Shown here piece by piece: positions 35,321 through 47,800 of a stretch of DNA of 64,000 nt. Positions within the stretch are counted from its first letter, which is position 1. Each line of letters opens with the position of its first letter. Below the pieces are notes generated by a model, which saw nothing but the letters and a program-made list of their open reading frames with translations, was not told the DNA's origin and ran no database searches. This DNA comes from Calcarisporiella thermophila CBS 279.70. Taxonomy: Eukaryota > Calcarisporiellomycota. Position numbers and translations under genes: made by a program. The stretch covers positions 303,516 to 367,515 of the forward strand of contig NW_027192211.1 of the NCBI RefSeq assembly GCF_041956535.1, given 5' to 3'.

Positions 35321-35765
35321 AGACAAGCTGGATCGTCTGTTTTTTTTTTTCGCTCCTTTTTTCCTTATAAAATACCTCCATCCCTATTCTAATACATACA
35401 CATCTAAATTGATATATATTTTTTTCAAGCTGGCTTTTGATTTTCCCCCCCTCCCCCCCCTTTGTAATATATTGACTTTTCTTTCCCCCCTCCCCTCTCT
35501 CGCTCGGACCCCACTCGCTTCTTCATTGTATGTTTGTTTGTTTTACCTCAAAGCTGAAAAAGACAATGTTATTATATTCCTTTTGTTTTTGTTTTTTACT
35601 TTCTCTCTTAACAAAGAAATCGATATTTAATTAAACATGACTTGCTATACTACTTTTCTATAGGGGGAGAAATAGGGGGTGGAGAGATTAGAGTGGCGAC
35701 TCCTCCTCACATTAGCATTAGAAAAGGGGGAACTATAGACGAGGCGATAACTACATAGAATACAA
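35321..35765. other. Convergent 3' intergenic region
   Basis: About 0.45 kb between two converging genes. T- and C-rich tracts on the plus strand, no coding signal. Confidence 0.65.
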
Positions 35766-38370
35766 TTAATTTACTGCACTCTTCCACGGGAACAGCCGGT
35801 GCAAACTAGGGCGCTTGTCTAATGACTTGCTTCGGTGGTACGGGTAGGGCCGGCTGTCCTGGGCGAGGCTGGTGCTGGGCGGGGCGGGAGTGGGGCCCCA
35901 AGGTCGAGAGAGCAGGTAGGTGAGGGATTGCATCCAGATATCGTGCCTTTCCCGGGTGCGGACCGAGAATTTCAGCTCGCGCTGCGGCGTGCACACGACG
36001 ATGCACGAGGGAGGAAGCAGCTGGGAAGAGGGGGCATTCATGGCGACGGTGTGGATCGATTCGATAAAGGCTAAACGGGAAGGGGAAAGGGGGGAGAAAA
36101 GAAAATGAGATGGTCTTCACCAGGCCTCTAGAGTTAAAGGGCCCCACTCGACTTACCGCTCTTGACCGTGGCCTCCGAACTGCCCACCACACCAGGCTTC
36201 TGCTCGCTCCAATACAGAGTTCGAGTGTACGGGTGGACCCACACATATCGCAAGTGCCGCTTCGCCGTCGCAAATCCTTTCGTGTACTTCCAGAGGAACT
36301 CCCCCATCATGGTGGAGGTGATCGCGCGCAACACGCTGCGATCCAGCGACGCATTCTCGAAGCTGAGGGGTTCGCTCTGAAGTCGCTTTATTGCCACAGG
36401 CTTTTCGCTGCCTGATTGACCCGAGATAGCGCCCCTCTTTTGCCTCTCCTCCCGAGGCTCGGCCGTTCTCAAGGGAGGGGGTGATAAGGGCTGTCGCTCC
36501 GGAGAAAACAGGGGAAACCGCTCGCTCTCTTCCGATTTTGCGGACGATTTCGCGGTGGGAGGGTGCGAGGGTTCGTTGGGTCGTAGCGGAGCGACGTCAA
36601 TGGGGATCGGTTTATCCAAGCTCCTGGTGGGTTCGGAGCCAGTCTTCTCTCTTTGCCCTCTAGTGGGGGACTTTTTCGGGAGGGCGGGGGTGTCGAGCGG
36701 GGAGATCCACGCGTCCGACTTTTGCAAAAAATCAAAGTTCGGCGAATGCTCCCATCCCTTAGGCTCGTTGCGCGACAACAATGGCAGCGCACTCTTCCCC
36801 CCATTCTCCCCCTCGCAGCGCAAGGGGGAGATCGGGGACGGGGGCGCGATAAACTTGGACTCTTCCGACGGCAGTATGCGCACCACTCTAGCGGTTTTGC
36901 TGATGGAGTTGCTGAGGGAGAGCGGACGAATGCCCCGGCCACTTTCCCTCGGCTTAGCGTCCGACCTGCTGGAGGGAGGCGTGGGCAGCCCCTCGTGTCC
37001 GGCAAACAGGGGGAGCGGGCCATCTGTGTTTTTGCTGGTGGGCGTCGTAACTTCGATCGAGCTTGAGGACGGAGACGGCGATGAGGGCTGGTCGCCGGAC
37101 GCATCCGGGAGCGGCGAGAGGGGCGAGAGCGGAGGGAGCGCGCTTTGCCCTTGCAGGGCGGACAGCTCGGCAAACAGACTGCGTGCGATGAAGTCGCCCG
37201 CCGTTATCATGGCGTCGTATTCGGTGAGCGGGGGTAAAACGCTGGCGTCCAATTCGCCCTCCACGTCCATCAGGCTGTCTTCTTCCTCCTCTTCCTCGCC
37301 TTCTCTGCTCTCATGGCTGCCGCCGGGGGTGCCGGGTTCCTTTTCCCACTCTGCCAATTCCATGCTGCAGTAGGCCCGCTCATCGGCCAGCTCTTCGAAG
37401 TTGGCCACGATCTGGGAGACGGACCTTTGACGAGGCGGGATGGCGATGGGCGGGGCCCCAAGTCTCGGGTGGCCGCGCTTAAACTTGCGGATGTCGGTGC
37501 GAATATTGCGGCGGCGGATTCGTATCCGCTTCGGCAGCTTGGCATTGGAGGAGTGCGCCGCAGCAGCTGACTGCTGCGGCGAATTCAATCCACATGTGCA
37601 TCTTGGCGCGCTTAAAGTGGTGACGTCCGCGTTTGCCGCGGGTCCATCCTCACCCTTGGCGTCCGTCGAAGCCATTTCTGTGGTTGGCGCGACCTGTGTT
37701 GCAGAGGCAGCCCCATCCACGCCCGAAAGTTTCCCTAGTACGCCAGGCCGACCTATCATGGCCGGCCGTCCCTTTTCCTGGCGCGCTTTCTGAGCGTCGG
37801 CCATCGCCTCGTTGACTCTTGAGGAGAGGCCGCTGTTCTCCCTCTGCAGCGTCGTGACTTGTCTATGGAGTTTGGCGAGTTCGTGCTCATGCTTGGCATT
37901 GAGAGCCTCCATCTCCTCCTGGAGTCTCTCCTCGCGCTCCCGTGCGAGGTCCATCTGGTCGGACGCGGCAGCGACCAGCTCGCGCAGGCGGATCTGGTTG
38001 GCCTTTGAGAGCTCGGCGCTGCGCACCTGGTCCGCGAGCTGGGAGCGGACTTCCTCGAGCGAGATTTCGAGCGTCCAGACAAGCTCTTTGAGTTTCCCTG
38101 CAGGGGGATGAGGGGGGGAGAAGGCGTGTGTTAGCGGAATCGGGTTGGGGGAAGAAAACGGGCTGGGGGGGGGGGGCGGGCCTTACCTTCATTCAGCTCC
38201 TTCTGTTGTAGTTGTTTGGCCTGGATCTCATTGAGGGCATCCAGCTCAGCAATGCGGGTCTCCAGCTCGCGCAGGCGATGGTCCTGGGCGGGAGGATCGT
38301 TGCACTGGTCCCGAGGCCTTGGGTGCCTGGCGGGTGGCGAGGGGCGGGGGTAGAGTTTATCGCGGAGCAT
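35766..38370 (-). CDS. Cortical PH-domain protein, Num1/ApsA/Mcp5-like
   Basis: Putative cell-cortex anchor for dynein, important for nuclear positioning. Exons: 38370-38187, 38097-36157, 36070-35766; 809 aa. The N-terminal coiled coil (about 35-150) includes RELETRIAELDALNEIQAKQ, LVWTLEISLEEVRSQLADQV and LQEEMEALNAKHEHELAKLH. A long disordered Ser/Pro region follows. The C-terminal PH_12 domain (about 680-780) has GEFLWKYTKGF, RHLRYVWVHPYTRTLYWSEQ and RELKFSVRTRERHDIWMQSL, which is the Mcp5/Num1 PH signature (WVHPYTRTLYWS). Much shorter than yeast Num1 and without its tandem repeats; closer in size to Mcp5. Divergent from the APSES gene. The domain call is strong; the cortical role is from the family. 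Confidence 0.88.
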
Positions 38371-39098
38371 AATAGGGTTTAGAAGGAGGCAAACAAGCGA
38401 GGGCGAAGAGGAGAAGGAGGAGGACGAGGGGAGGCCGCGGCGGCGGGAGGCTGTGGTTCATAGGCAGGGCAGAATGCGGGCCGTAACAATATGAGGAAGT
38501 TTTATTAATGAAAGACGGGGAACTTGGTGTTTGAAACCGTTTGCTATTTCGCCTTGTTTCAATTTTGTTTAGAGCCGCGTAACAAGAGTTGGGACTGATG
38601 AGGCCCCGGCCAATGGCGCGCGCGCGCGCGCCCATAGGCCGGCGGGCTACAGCGAAACTCGTTTTCAATATAGCGGCAATCAATTTCCCATTTCCCCCAG
38701 GCTCGGCCCTGCGCGCCCATAGGCGGGCGGTTGCAATCAGGCCCGCCGCCCCGTCCCCAGCGATCGCTGCACCAGAGGGGCGAACTGTAATCCTCGCCCG
38801 ATCTCTGCCGCCCCCCTTGCGGTTGCAAAGGGAAATCATTAACTCCTTATAAGGAAGGGGGTGCATATGGAAACTTGTTTTTTTTTCTGCTCTTCTGTCT
38901 CCCTTACAAAGGATTGGGGATGCGAAATGAGTGGAGGGAAAAAATAAACGCCTCTCCTACTCCAGCTCTCTTTCTCTCTTCGCTCGACGCTGTGTTTTCC
39001 CCTGCTTCTTTTCCCCCTTCTCTCTCTCCCCCTACTGATTGCCCGCCTAAGTGCCCTGCCCGCTCCCCCCATCAGCTCCCAGCATCCCCCCAAGCCTG
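38371..39098. promoter_or_regulatory. Divergent promoter with duplicated 14-base GC element
   Basis: About 0.73 kb between the PH-domain gene (-) and the APSES gene (+). A CG-dinucleotide run (about 38616-38630) leads into GCGCGCCCATAGGC at 38626-38639. The same 14 bases recur at 38711-38724, 85 bases on, each followed by a GGCGG-type sequence. The APSES-proximal 200 bases are pyrimidine-rich. Confidence 0.5.
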
Positions 39099-40431
39099 AT
39101 GTACGCGTCTGCAAACTACAGCACGCTCTCGCTCCTCTCCTCGACCGCATCCTCCTCGCCATACCAGCGGCCGCACCCCGCTCCCAACGCCCTCACACAC
39201 TACTCGCTGTCCGCAGCCAGCTCGCCAATGTACCTCCAAAATCCCGCCTCCGCCTCAGCCCTCTCCGCGCGCCCCTCCTCGCCCCAGCTGACCCAGCAGC
39301 AGCAGCACCACCCGGATCCCCTCGCCACCGACTCCTACAAATCGCACCCAGCCTACTCCGCCCTCACCCCCGCGTACTACCCGTGGAATTCGGCCCACCT
39401 GTCGTGGTCCTCGGCAACATGCGCGGCCGCCGCCGGGGGCGCCGCCGGCGGAATGGTCTCGGGAATGACGATGCATGCGCCCCCTCCAAAGCCGCGCCTG
39501 ACAACCACCGTCTGGGAGGACGAGGGCACCTACTGCTACCAGGTCGACGCGCGCTCGGTGGCCGTGACCCGTCGAGAGGGTAAGTGGAGCTGAGACGCTC
39601 GGCTGACTCCCCCCCCTTCCCCACTTGTACTAACCCATCCTCTCCCGCCTTGCCTTCGCCCGCGCAGACAACGACATGGTCAACGGGACAAAGCTCTTGA
39701 ACGTGGTCGGGATGTCGCGCGGGAAGCGCGACGGCATCCTCAAAAACGAAAAGGGGCGCGTGGTGGTCAAGGTCGGGGCAATGCACCTCAAGGGCGTGTG
39801 GATCACCCTGGAGCGCGCCCGCTACCTCGCCCACCAGTACAAGATCGAGGACGTGATCTACCCCCTGCTCACCGACGACCCGAAGCCGTTCGTCCAGATC
39901 TCTTACCCGTACGTGCGCGCAACGCTGGGCTCTGCCGCGGCCGGGGGCTGGCCGAGAGCCTACCTGCCCTCGTCCGGAGTCGCGGCCCAGATGCCCTCGA
40001 TCAATGGCTGCTACTCGCAGCCGGGGGCCACCATGCCCGCCGCCGTCTCCTACCCCTACTCCTACGCCCACGCTCAGCCGACCCACGCGTATCCATCGCC
40101 CATGTCGGCCTCGCCCGCCAGCAGCGCCTACACCTCCCCTAACCATCACCACCACCACCACCCCCAGCAGCATCACCAGGACCATGAGCTCAGGTCGCAT
40201 TTGCTAGATAGTCACCCCCAGCAGCAGCAGCAGCAGCAGCAACAGAAGCAACAAAACCCAACCACAAAACAACCATCGCAACCACAGCAACCACAACCGC
40301 AGCAGCAGCAGCAGCAGCAGCATTCAAAATCGCATTCAAAGGAGATGGCCACTCCCTCGTGTCTCATGGCCTCCACCCCCGTAGCTCAACACAACCAGCC
40401 ATCTGTAAATACTATCCCTCATTGTTATTAA
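39099..40431 (+). CDS. stuA: APSES-domain transcription factor, StuA/Efg1-like
   Basis: DNA-binding regulator of development and morphogenesis, nuclear. Exons: 39099-39579 and 39668-40431; 414 aa. The APSES domain (about 130-245) spans the intron: [60 protein letters not shown] and [15 protein letters not shown]. The WEDEGT.CYQV and NGTKLLNV motifs are diagnostic of the StuA/Sok2/Phd1/Efg1 branch; there are no ankyrin repeats. Both flanks are low complexity: Ser/Ala-rich before, Tyr/Pro/Ser-, His- and Gln-rich after. A 278-codon minus-strand frame is its shadow. The ATG at 39099 is chosen over an upstream in-frame GTG. Confidence 0.94.
40219..40320 (+). repeat. CAG repeats coding poly-Gln in the APSES factor
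   Basis: Two CAG-rich runs (about 40219-40243 and 40299-40320) separated by a Gln/Pro/Asn spacer. Both are in frame in the APSES gene's C-terminal tail. Confidence 0.9.
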
Positions 40432-40871
40432 TTTTCATTGTGCGTGTGGATTAATAGGGCTTTGCGTGATGTCGTCCACGTTTTCTCTTCTCTTTATGAT
40501 ATGGATTCTAATCTCTTTTATTTTTTATATACAAGTATATAGTATATACCTTATTGTTTACTATTCCCCCCTCCTCACACTTGTCCCTTTCTTGACTTTG
40601 TCTTTTTTTCTTTTTTCTTGTGTGTGCGATATTCTAGATATCCTTAGATAACCAATAAAAGTCGTCTGGATATGATTCGGCCCTCGAGTGGGAGAGGAAG
40701 GGGGTTGGCTAAGCTGTGGTTTGGTTTCTGACCAAGGGGGAATTTACAAAAAAGCGATGAATGACAAATAGAGAATAAATAATGCAGCAACGGGGGAGAG
40801 AGGATGCAAGCTGATGCAATGCAGAGGAGGGAAAAAAAAAATGTTGCCCTAACCGGACGAAAATGCTAACC
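40432..40871. other. Convergent 3' intergenic region
   Basis: About 0.44 kb, T-rich then G/A-rich, between the APSES and SNAPC3 stop codons. No coding signal. Confidence 0.65.
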
Positions 40872-42898
40872 TCATTCCATGCCCTTAGCATACGGGAAGA
40901 CCTGGTGGTCGTAGAGCAGCTTTCCATCGGGCCCGTAGTGGAACTTCTCGTAGCACTCCTCGCAGAAGTAGGTGGGGGTCTCGCCCGCCGGTATGTCGTT
41001 GACCGTGATATAGCTGGAGCGGCGAGGAAATAAAAAAAAAGAACGGGTCAGCCCCCTGGAAAAGGCATGGCGCCCAAAACAGAGGAGTGTTCACTGCACT
41101 TACTTAGCAGGGAAGATCTGGCATTGTCTGCATTTGGGCCGGAATGCCCTGCAGCGAAATAGCTGCCGTGGGTAGGATTTCAAACGTTGATCGTCCTGTT
41201 TGTTCAGGAGGCGGACCTGGCGGAACGTCACGATGTGCTCACACTCGCCCTGGTGCATCAGCACATAGGGATAGTGGAGGCGGATGGCCAGGTCGACGAA
41301 TTTGGTCTCGCCCATCACCCGCGCCTCGGGGGCAAGGCCCCCGTAGAAGACGGACCGCGACTCCCGCTTCAGCCACTCGATAATCGGCCTAGCCAAAGAA
41401 AAAAAAAACAGTCAGTCCGGCCTTCAGAAAAGCCTTTGGGGGGAGGGGGGTGGGAAGAAGGCGAAAAGGGAAGGCGTGGACCTACTTGCTGTAGTCCTGC
41501 GCTTGAGCATAGCGAAGGTCGTTGTAGAACACGTTTTCAACACACAGGAACGACGAGGACACCTTGCGTCGCTGGGTGTTGATCGAGGCTTGGTGTGGAT
41601 CGGACACGAGAAAGTCCGACACGCAGGCCATCGCATCCCGGAGAACGGTGAGGGGCTGCTCCCCGAGGATCTCGAATCTCTGGAGAAGCGTGCCTGGGCG
41701 ATTCGCCACGTCAATATCCACTGTCAGCACCAGGTCGGGGGCCGTGACGTGCTCGTCTGAAGTTTGGATGGACACGTCCTAAGGGAAGGGGGGAAAAGTT
41801 GGCGCCTTGAGGAGTCCACTGCATCATAGGTTTGATTTACCTGCTTAAACACGGGTGCAAAATTCATCCCTAACCGCCGCCTTCCACTCAACACGACCCT
41901 ACTCTCCCGCCTAAAGAGGATGGCGGCTATGTTCAGTATTTCCAGGCTCCACACCAACAAATACAAGCTTCATCTCACTTTAAAGTTTGAAGAGACGATT
42001 GATCAAGCGTCTTGATCATCTCCAGATACTTTCGTTCGACATCGGTCAAAGCCTCTGACTGCTTCCTCGACGGCTCCTCCCCCTCGACCGCGGAAACTTG
42101 GCTTAGTAAATGGATCCCCGAGGGGGTATTGCCGGCTTCAGGCGGGTCCGAGCTGCTGTTCCCCTGGCCTAAAGACACACGTGAATGAAATCCACCCCTC
42201 CGTCACCATCATGCTCAAGTAGATTATACTGACCCTCGCCCTGCTTGGAAAACTTCATCAGCAAGGCCGGCACTTTGGAGGTCGACTCGCGCGTATACCG
42301 CCGCAGAACTTCCCCCCATTCATTCTCCGGCAGCGGAGGCTGTTGGAGCTCACTGTCCCACTCGTCATTCTCGTCCGCCTCTCCAGCAACCTCGGTTAGG
42401 TCATTTCGCGCATTCTCCTCTCCCCCAACCCCCCTACGAAGATTGTCTGGACGCTGTCCACTCTCACTCTCTGCTCTGCCCTCACTCAGACCTTCTCGCT
42501 GGACACCGTGCACCGCAGCTGAGTTTGCACTGGAGCCTGCATTCAGGCTTGCAGTCATGGGGCGGCCCCGCTTTGCTCTCGTGATCTTCTTCTCCTCCAT
42601 GTCCATGTCGTGCCGCTGCCGCAGCAAGGAATACATCATCGGATCACTGAAGATCTGCTTCGTCTTCATAATCTGCTCTCGGACACTATAAATTTGCGTG
42701 ATTGCCTGATTAAACTCGATGAATTGTCATAATTTTCTTTTTCACGGTAGCTTACTCGAACCGCATCTCTCCACCAATGCTGTTGAGCCGATCCAGCTGG
42801 CCGCGGAATGGATCGCTGGCATCCTGGGACACAGAGAGGGTGTTCAGCTCCTGGAGCACCTCGCGGAGATGGAGAAGGGCTTGGATCTCCTGCGTCAT
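40872..42898 (-). CDS. SNAPC3: snRNA-activating protein complex subunit 3 (SNAPC3/SNAP50-like)
   Basis: Core subunit of SNAPc, which binds the proximal sequence element of snRNA promoters for RNA polymerase II and III. Exons: 42898-42756, 42685-42234, 42168-41979, 41910-41841, 41778-41486, 41388-41104, 41013-40872; 524 aa. The N-terminal half is helical and then disordered, with a KRGRP patch. The C-terminal half is the conserved SNAP50 fold: VSSSFLCVENVFYNDLR, PIIEWLKRESRSVFYGGL, KFVDLAIRLHYPYVLMHQGE, CEHIVTFRQVRLLNKQDDQ and the zinc ligands KCRQCQIFPAN...FCEECYEKFHY, ending DHQVFPYAKG. Longer than human SNAPC3 (about 410 aa) because of the N-terminus. SNAPC3 is absent from budding yeast. 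Confidence 0.92.
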
Positions 42899-43411
42899 AG
42901 TGGGCGATGTTCCTAAGAAAACCTCAAATCTCCTATGGGTCAAATCGTAAAAATTTGGCGTGACTTGTTTTTCCTCATTGTACAGATGAAAATGTTTCGT
43001 CTAATTTTCAACTCTTTTCTTCCCAACTTTGAGAGAAATAGGGAAAGGCTTTGACAGCCAAGCATCCATGATAATTGCACTGCACGCACAAAAAAAGAGA
43101 AAATTATATGATATCGAATGAAAAAACGAACTCGCCCCATCAAGAGCAGATATCGCGTTTGCGACCAATGGAGGGAACGAGTTATTCAGGGGGGCGAGCG
43201 CCACTCCATACAGAGTGCCGTACTCTACTAACTCAGCGAGGGAGGAGGGAACGCGTCATTTTCTATTTATTACTCGACCGAGCCAAAAACAGGCATCTCC
43301 AAGGCCATTGGAAGCATCGGCCACCTCGCAAAAGAGAATTTATGCACTATAATCTGTATATTATAACCATGAAAAGACACACATTTACACACACGATGTC
43401 ATCTCACTACA
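42899..43411. other. Intergenic between SNAPC3 start and ALY stop
   Basis: About 0.5 kb, tandem minus-strand genes. It should hold the SNAPC3 promoter and ALY 3' end. Short frames only. Confidence 0.6.
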
Positions 43412-44468
43412 TCAAGCAGTTGAACCGCCATTCTGTATTTGTTGCGAGGCGGCAGCACCTTCTGTGGTAGGAGCGGCAGATATCGGGGTGGGTGACTATG
43501 GAAAACAGAGAAATACGGATCAGCCATCGGGAAACCTCCACGAAAACAATTGGAGGAAAGGATACTGACATCGGTTTGCATATATGAGTCCATCTCCGCA
43601 TCCAGCTCCTCAGCCGATTTTGTCGGCCGAGTGCTAACGGCACCTCTCGCGCCGCGCCCGCCCCGGAATCCACCGCGCATTCCTCCACGCCCTGCTCTTG
43701 ATGCAATTCCTCCCCGCGGTATGAAGCCATTGTTCTGCAACCCGGCCTGAGGCGTACTTGACAAAGTATTTGCTGCTGCTTGCCCTGGATTTAGCACGAT
43801 TTCGATTTTCATGGGCCGGCCTGTTTAGGAGGGGGACACGAGCAAAAGGTTAGAGCTAACTAGAGCTTGCCTAAGGATGGATCATTACCATCGAGTGTGA
43901 CGTTATGGAACTTTTGGAACGCTCGAGAGGCATCAACGGAGCGTGCAAACACAATGGCGGCTGTGCCCTTGCTCTGTCCGCTCTGGTCAAAGTTCAGGGT
44001 CACCTTCCGCAAGGGCCCAATTTGGGTTCCAAAGAGCTCCTACAGAAGAAACACGGTGAGATGCCCAGTTATGACGCATTGAATCATGTCTCTGTCCTCA
44101 TGGAACATCCTTGAAGGAGATGTCGCCCTCCGGCTCACCTTGAGATCCTGCTCTGTCACGTTAAAATGGAGATTGGAAATAAAGATTTTGGATCCTGGAT
44201 CGTTTTGTCCTCCTGCCATCCCCGCTACTCCCCCCATGGCATAGTGCGGTGTCATGTATGCAGTCCTAGCTGCACCGTAAGGAGTCGGGCGCGTGTAACG
44301 CTTGTTCACCCCGCCGCGCACAAATCCACCTCCTCTTCCTCCAAACCCACCTCGATTGGGCACAAACCCACGGCCGCGACCTCGGATGTTAGTGCGGGGC
44401 TGTGAGGAGATGATATCATCAAGGGACATGTCGAGGGCTGCATTGCTGTTGGAACTCGGTGTAGTCAT
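43412..44468 (-). CDS. YRA1: ALY/REF (Yra1/Mlo3-like) mRNA export adaptor
   Basis: Nuclear RNA-binding adaptor linking TREX to the Mex67 export receptor. Exons: 44468-44139, 44039-43889, 43820-43570, 43495-43412; 271 aa. The N-terminal conserved box (ALDMSLDDIISSQP) is followed by an RGG-rich stretch (RGRGRGFVPNRGGFGGRGGG). The RRM (about 92-168) has RNP2 (KIFISNLHFNV) and an RNP1-like segment (SKGTAAIVFA). A second RGG/arginine-rich region (GRGGMRGGFRGGRGARG) precedes the C-terminal helix (SAEELDAEMDSYMQTD). Four exons; the last adds a low-complexity Ser/Thr/Gln tail. The third intron uses a GTCAGT donor. Order and motifs match REF proteins throughout. Confidence 0.94.
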
Positions 44469-44817
44469 GACTTAATGTTGGGAGAATGGTGGGGATCGAA
44501 TGGTGAAGGGAGATCGTGCTCCTTGTATAGCTAATGAAGAAGAACAAAGAGAATGGCTGCGCCTCAAACCGGTCCTGGATCTCCGCTAGGAGATAAACTA
44601 TGACAGGATCGTGTGGCCTTTTTCCAGATGTCTACTGCCCTATTACGGTCAGAAAAAGGAGGCCGCCTTAAAAGAGAGAGTCCACGATATGGCGGGATAA
44701 ACAAATGTGGGAGGGGCATCCGAATTCGAAAACGTAAATGTTGCTTTTGGCGTTTTATTGTTGAAAAAAAATAAAAAACATCGTGTTCGTGGCAACAACA
44801 TATTATGTACAGGACTT
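44469..44817. other. Intergenic between ALY start and WDR7 stop
   Basis: About 0.35 kb. Upstream region of ALY and 3' end of WDR7, both minus strand. No gene seen. Confidence 0.6.
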
Positions 44818-47800
44818 TTATACATTAAACGACATGACGGCATCGCCCACATGCAGCCGGACGCTCTTCTCTCCGGCCCACTCGAAACGCACCGACTGAA
44901 GCAGCGTGGGCACGTACTTGCACGTGTTCTCCTGCGTCTCCCCAAAGTTAAACGTGAAATTCTGCGCTGGCTTCTGGACGGAGCTGAGCAGCGATGCGGC
45001 GCCCGTGGCGCTGGCAAACACCCCGAGGAGTCCGACGCTGAGGTGCCAAATGCACACCCGGCCCTCCTCCACCGAGCACGAGACCACGATTTTACCGTCG
45101 GCGGAAAACGAGACGGCGGCCACAGCGCGTGCATGGTCCTCGAGAATGGCCCAGCGCGTGGCGGAGCGCAGATCGAACACCACCACCGCGCCCTCGAGCG
45201 TCCCGACCGCGAGGCGCTGCGACCCCTTGTGGAAGTCGACGAAGGGGTAAGTTCGCACCATATCATGCAGCACGACGGACGTGGGCTGGAGCACGGCCTC
45301 GCGCATGCCGGGGGTGTTTGGGTCGAGCGACCTGACAACAGACTCCGCGATCTGGAGGACGCTCCCGAACAGGACCACCGGCTTTTTCCGCACCAGCATC
45401 GAGAGTAACCTCATGTTGAGCACCTGCTCGGCGGGATTCTTCGTCACCAAAAGATCGTGGATCAGGGTGGGCAGAAATAACTCCGGGGTAATCTGCGCTA
45501 TCTGCAAAATGGCCAGCCGAGCCACGCGGACGACGGCGGCCTCTGTCGGGGAGAGCGAGTCGGGGTGCTGATCGTTGGCAAGCGAGAATAGAGTGCGGAT
45601 GACCTCGCCCGCTTTAAGGTGGGGTTCCCACGTTGCAAAGCCGCGAGAAAGCAGTTCGATGGCGGGAATGCGCCAAGAAGATTTCGAGTCGTCGCTGAGG
45701 AGTATCATAAGGGAAAGGGCTACGGCTTTACGTGTACTAACAAGAGGAGGGGGAGGGGGATACAAAAGAATAAAAAAATCGTTAGAATCAAGTGCAAAGT
45801 GGAAGGTGAATGGAATGAGGGGGAAGTGTGGGAGGAGGGGGGTACCCCAAACATACTCTTTAGGAAGCACTGATGGATAGTCCGCACCCATGATCCCCAA
45901 TATAATGGTTGACCGCAGCATATATTGTGGGGATGCGGATGAGACCGCAGGCAGGTACTCCTCCCAACTGCGCACGGTCTTGTTTTGCTCCTCCTCCGTC
46001 ATCTTTGACAATGAGGCGATAAACAGGGATCGCGCCGCCTCTTGGATATCGGATTGCGGATCCTGCCAATATTTCGCAAGTTGGGCCAGGGCGGGTAATC
46101 GGTAAGCGGGGCCGACGGAGTCCGGCAGCAGGCTACCATAGTGGGTCATGAGTTGGCTCGAGTAGGGCTCAAGCCCTTGGACGGAAAGAAGGGACCGGGT
46201 CACCGCTATGATTGAGAGAAGGCGCATCGCAGACATGTTACCTGACACGCACCAGCACGCTTTTCCATCAGCATAGCACGGCGACAGGACAGAGAAATAG
46301 CCATTAGCTCTAATAAAAATATAACAAAACCACCTTGAGCATCCCACAGGAAATGATTGAGCATGTGGAAAAGGCCGGATTTACCCCCGAAGGCCAACTG
46401 TGACCGTGCGGGATGGCCGTGTGATGGATAACTTTTCACTGCATATCTTGTCCACCTCTTCGTCGGTATTCCAAGTCACCAGGGCGGACACTAGTGCACG
46501 TAAGGTCTGTGACTCCGTCGTTTGGGTCTGTTTCGACGCTGCGACCATTAATCCTGTGGCGGAAGGAGGGACCACGGAGGAGGATGTCGTCGGGAGAGAG
46601 GGTGCCTCAGTCTCCTGCGAATGGTTGGCTTCTGGAGCAGAAACGCTGATTTCGCTCTCCTCACTGGGCGAACCCGGGTGCATGGAGCCTTGGTAGATGG
46701 CAGAAATTAGATTTTTGATGTTCACGAGCAGGACAGTAGGTTGAGAGATGGGCATGAGGCTTGCAATGGATTGGCGCAAACTTGCTTTCTCGTCTCTTTG
46801 ACCGAGCGTACTAAACACAACAATATCGGTCGATAAATCACCCCATTGTTTAACTACATGGTGGTGGTCCCTTTAACGCTATCAGCTACATACCTCATCG
46901 GCCACTTAGTATCGTTTAAAATATCTGCTGCGGTGGCACCGTTCACCACGCGGTTAAGATGCGCCGTCTGCAACTCCCAAATAAAGGCGGTCCCATCCTC
47001 GTACATGAGCGCCAGAAAATCCTCGTCTATTCTCCATTGAATGGTGCGAGGTGGGTAAGGATGCCCCGGGAATAAATATAAACAACTCATCTCCTCGAGA
47101 GAGATGATCGACACGGAATGGTCCTCTGCAATGGCCACCACACAGCCCTTCAGCCGGGGGCTGAGGCCCTCGGTCGGCGCCTGTAGCAATTTCACAATTG
47201 GATAGGCGTGATGCCACAGGGTCGTGTGGGTCTCACTCCCCAAGCTCCAAACCCGTAGACCATCCCCCCCAGACACCAAGTACTGGTCCTCCCCACATGA
47301 ATTCTCGTCATCCCTGTTCCTCTTACCAAGCTCGGTGGCAATTGCATTTGCACTCGAATCTTTGTCCCCACACCAGAGTAAGCAGTTGACTTGACGCGTG
47401 TGGCCCCGCAACCGACGCACGCTACTGGAGAAAGCCATCCGACTAAAATTAGGGCCCTGAGCCTCAAAGTTGGTAAAAATCTGTGAAATAGGCAAAATGA
47501 GGATGTCGCCTGTATCTAAATCATGGGTCACCCACGTCAAAGGGAAGGGCAAAGTTAGGCTCAGCGACGGAGAGTTCTGCAGTAGCAGGAGAGCATCCAT
47601 ACCATAACCATACGCCATGAATTTCTCGGAAATCATGGCGGTTGAGGTTATCTTTGGACCCGCGTGTTTTTCCAGTGGCCATAGATCTGATAGCAGCTTT
47701 GCTAATCACCGAACACAAATGTTAGCACAAGGATTGCGTGAATAGATCAATGGGTGAGGCATTTTATAAACCTTGAGGGGCATATTTATTATCGTGTTCA

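Noticed and set aside
36469-37173. 234-codon minus-strand and 272-codon plus-strand frames in the PH-domain gene
   Set aside because: Shadows of the long disordered region in other frames; the coiled coil and PH_12 domain fix the true frame.
39364-40200. 278-codon minus-strand open frame over the APSES gene
   Set aside because: GC-rich antisense shadow; Gly/Val/Arg-rich with no family pattern, while the APSES domain on the plus strand is clear.
44707-45408. 233-codon plus-strand open frame at the end of WDR7
   Set aside because: Antisense to the conserved C-terminal WD repeats of WDR7; no family resemblance.
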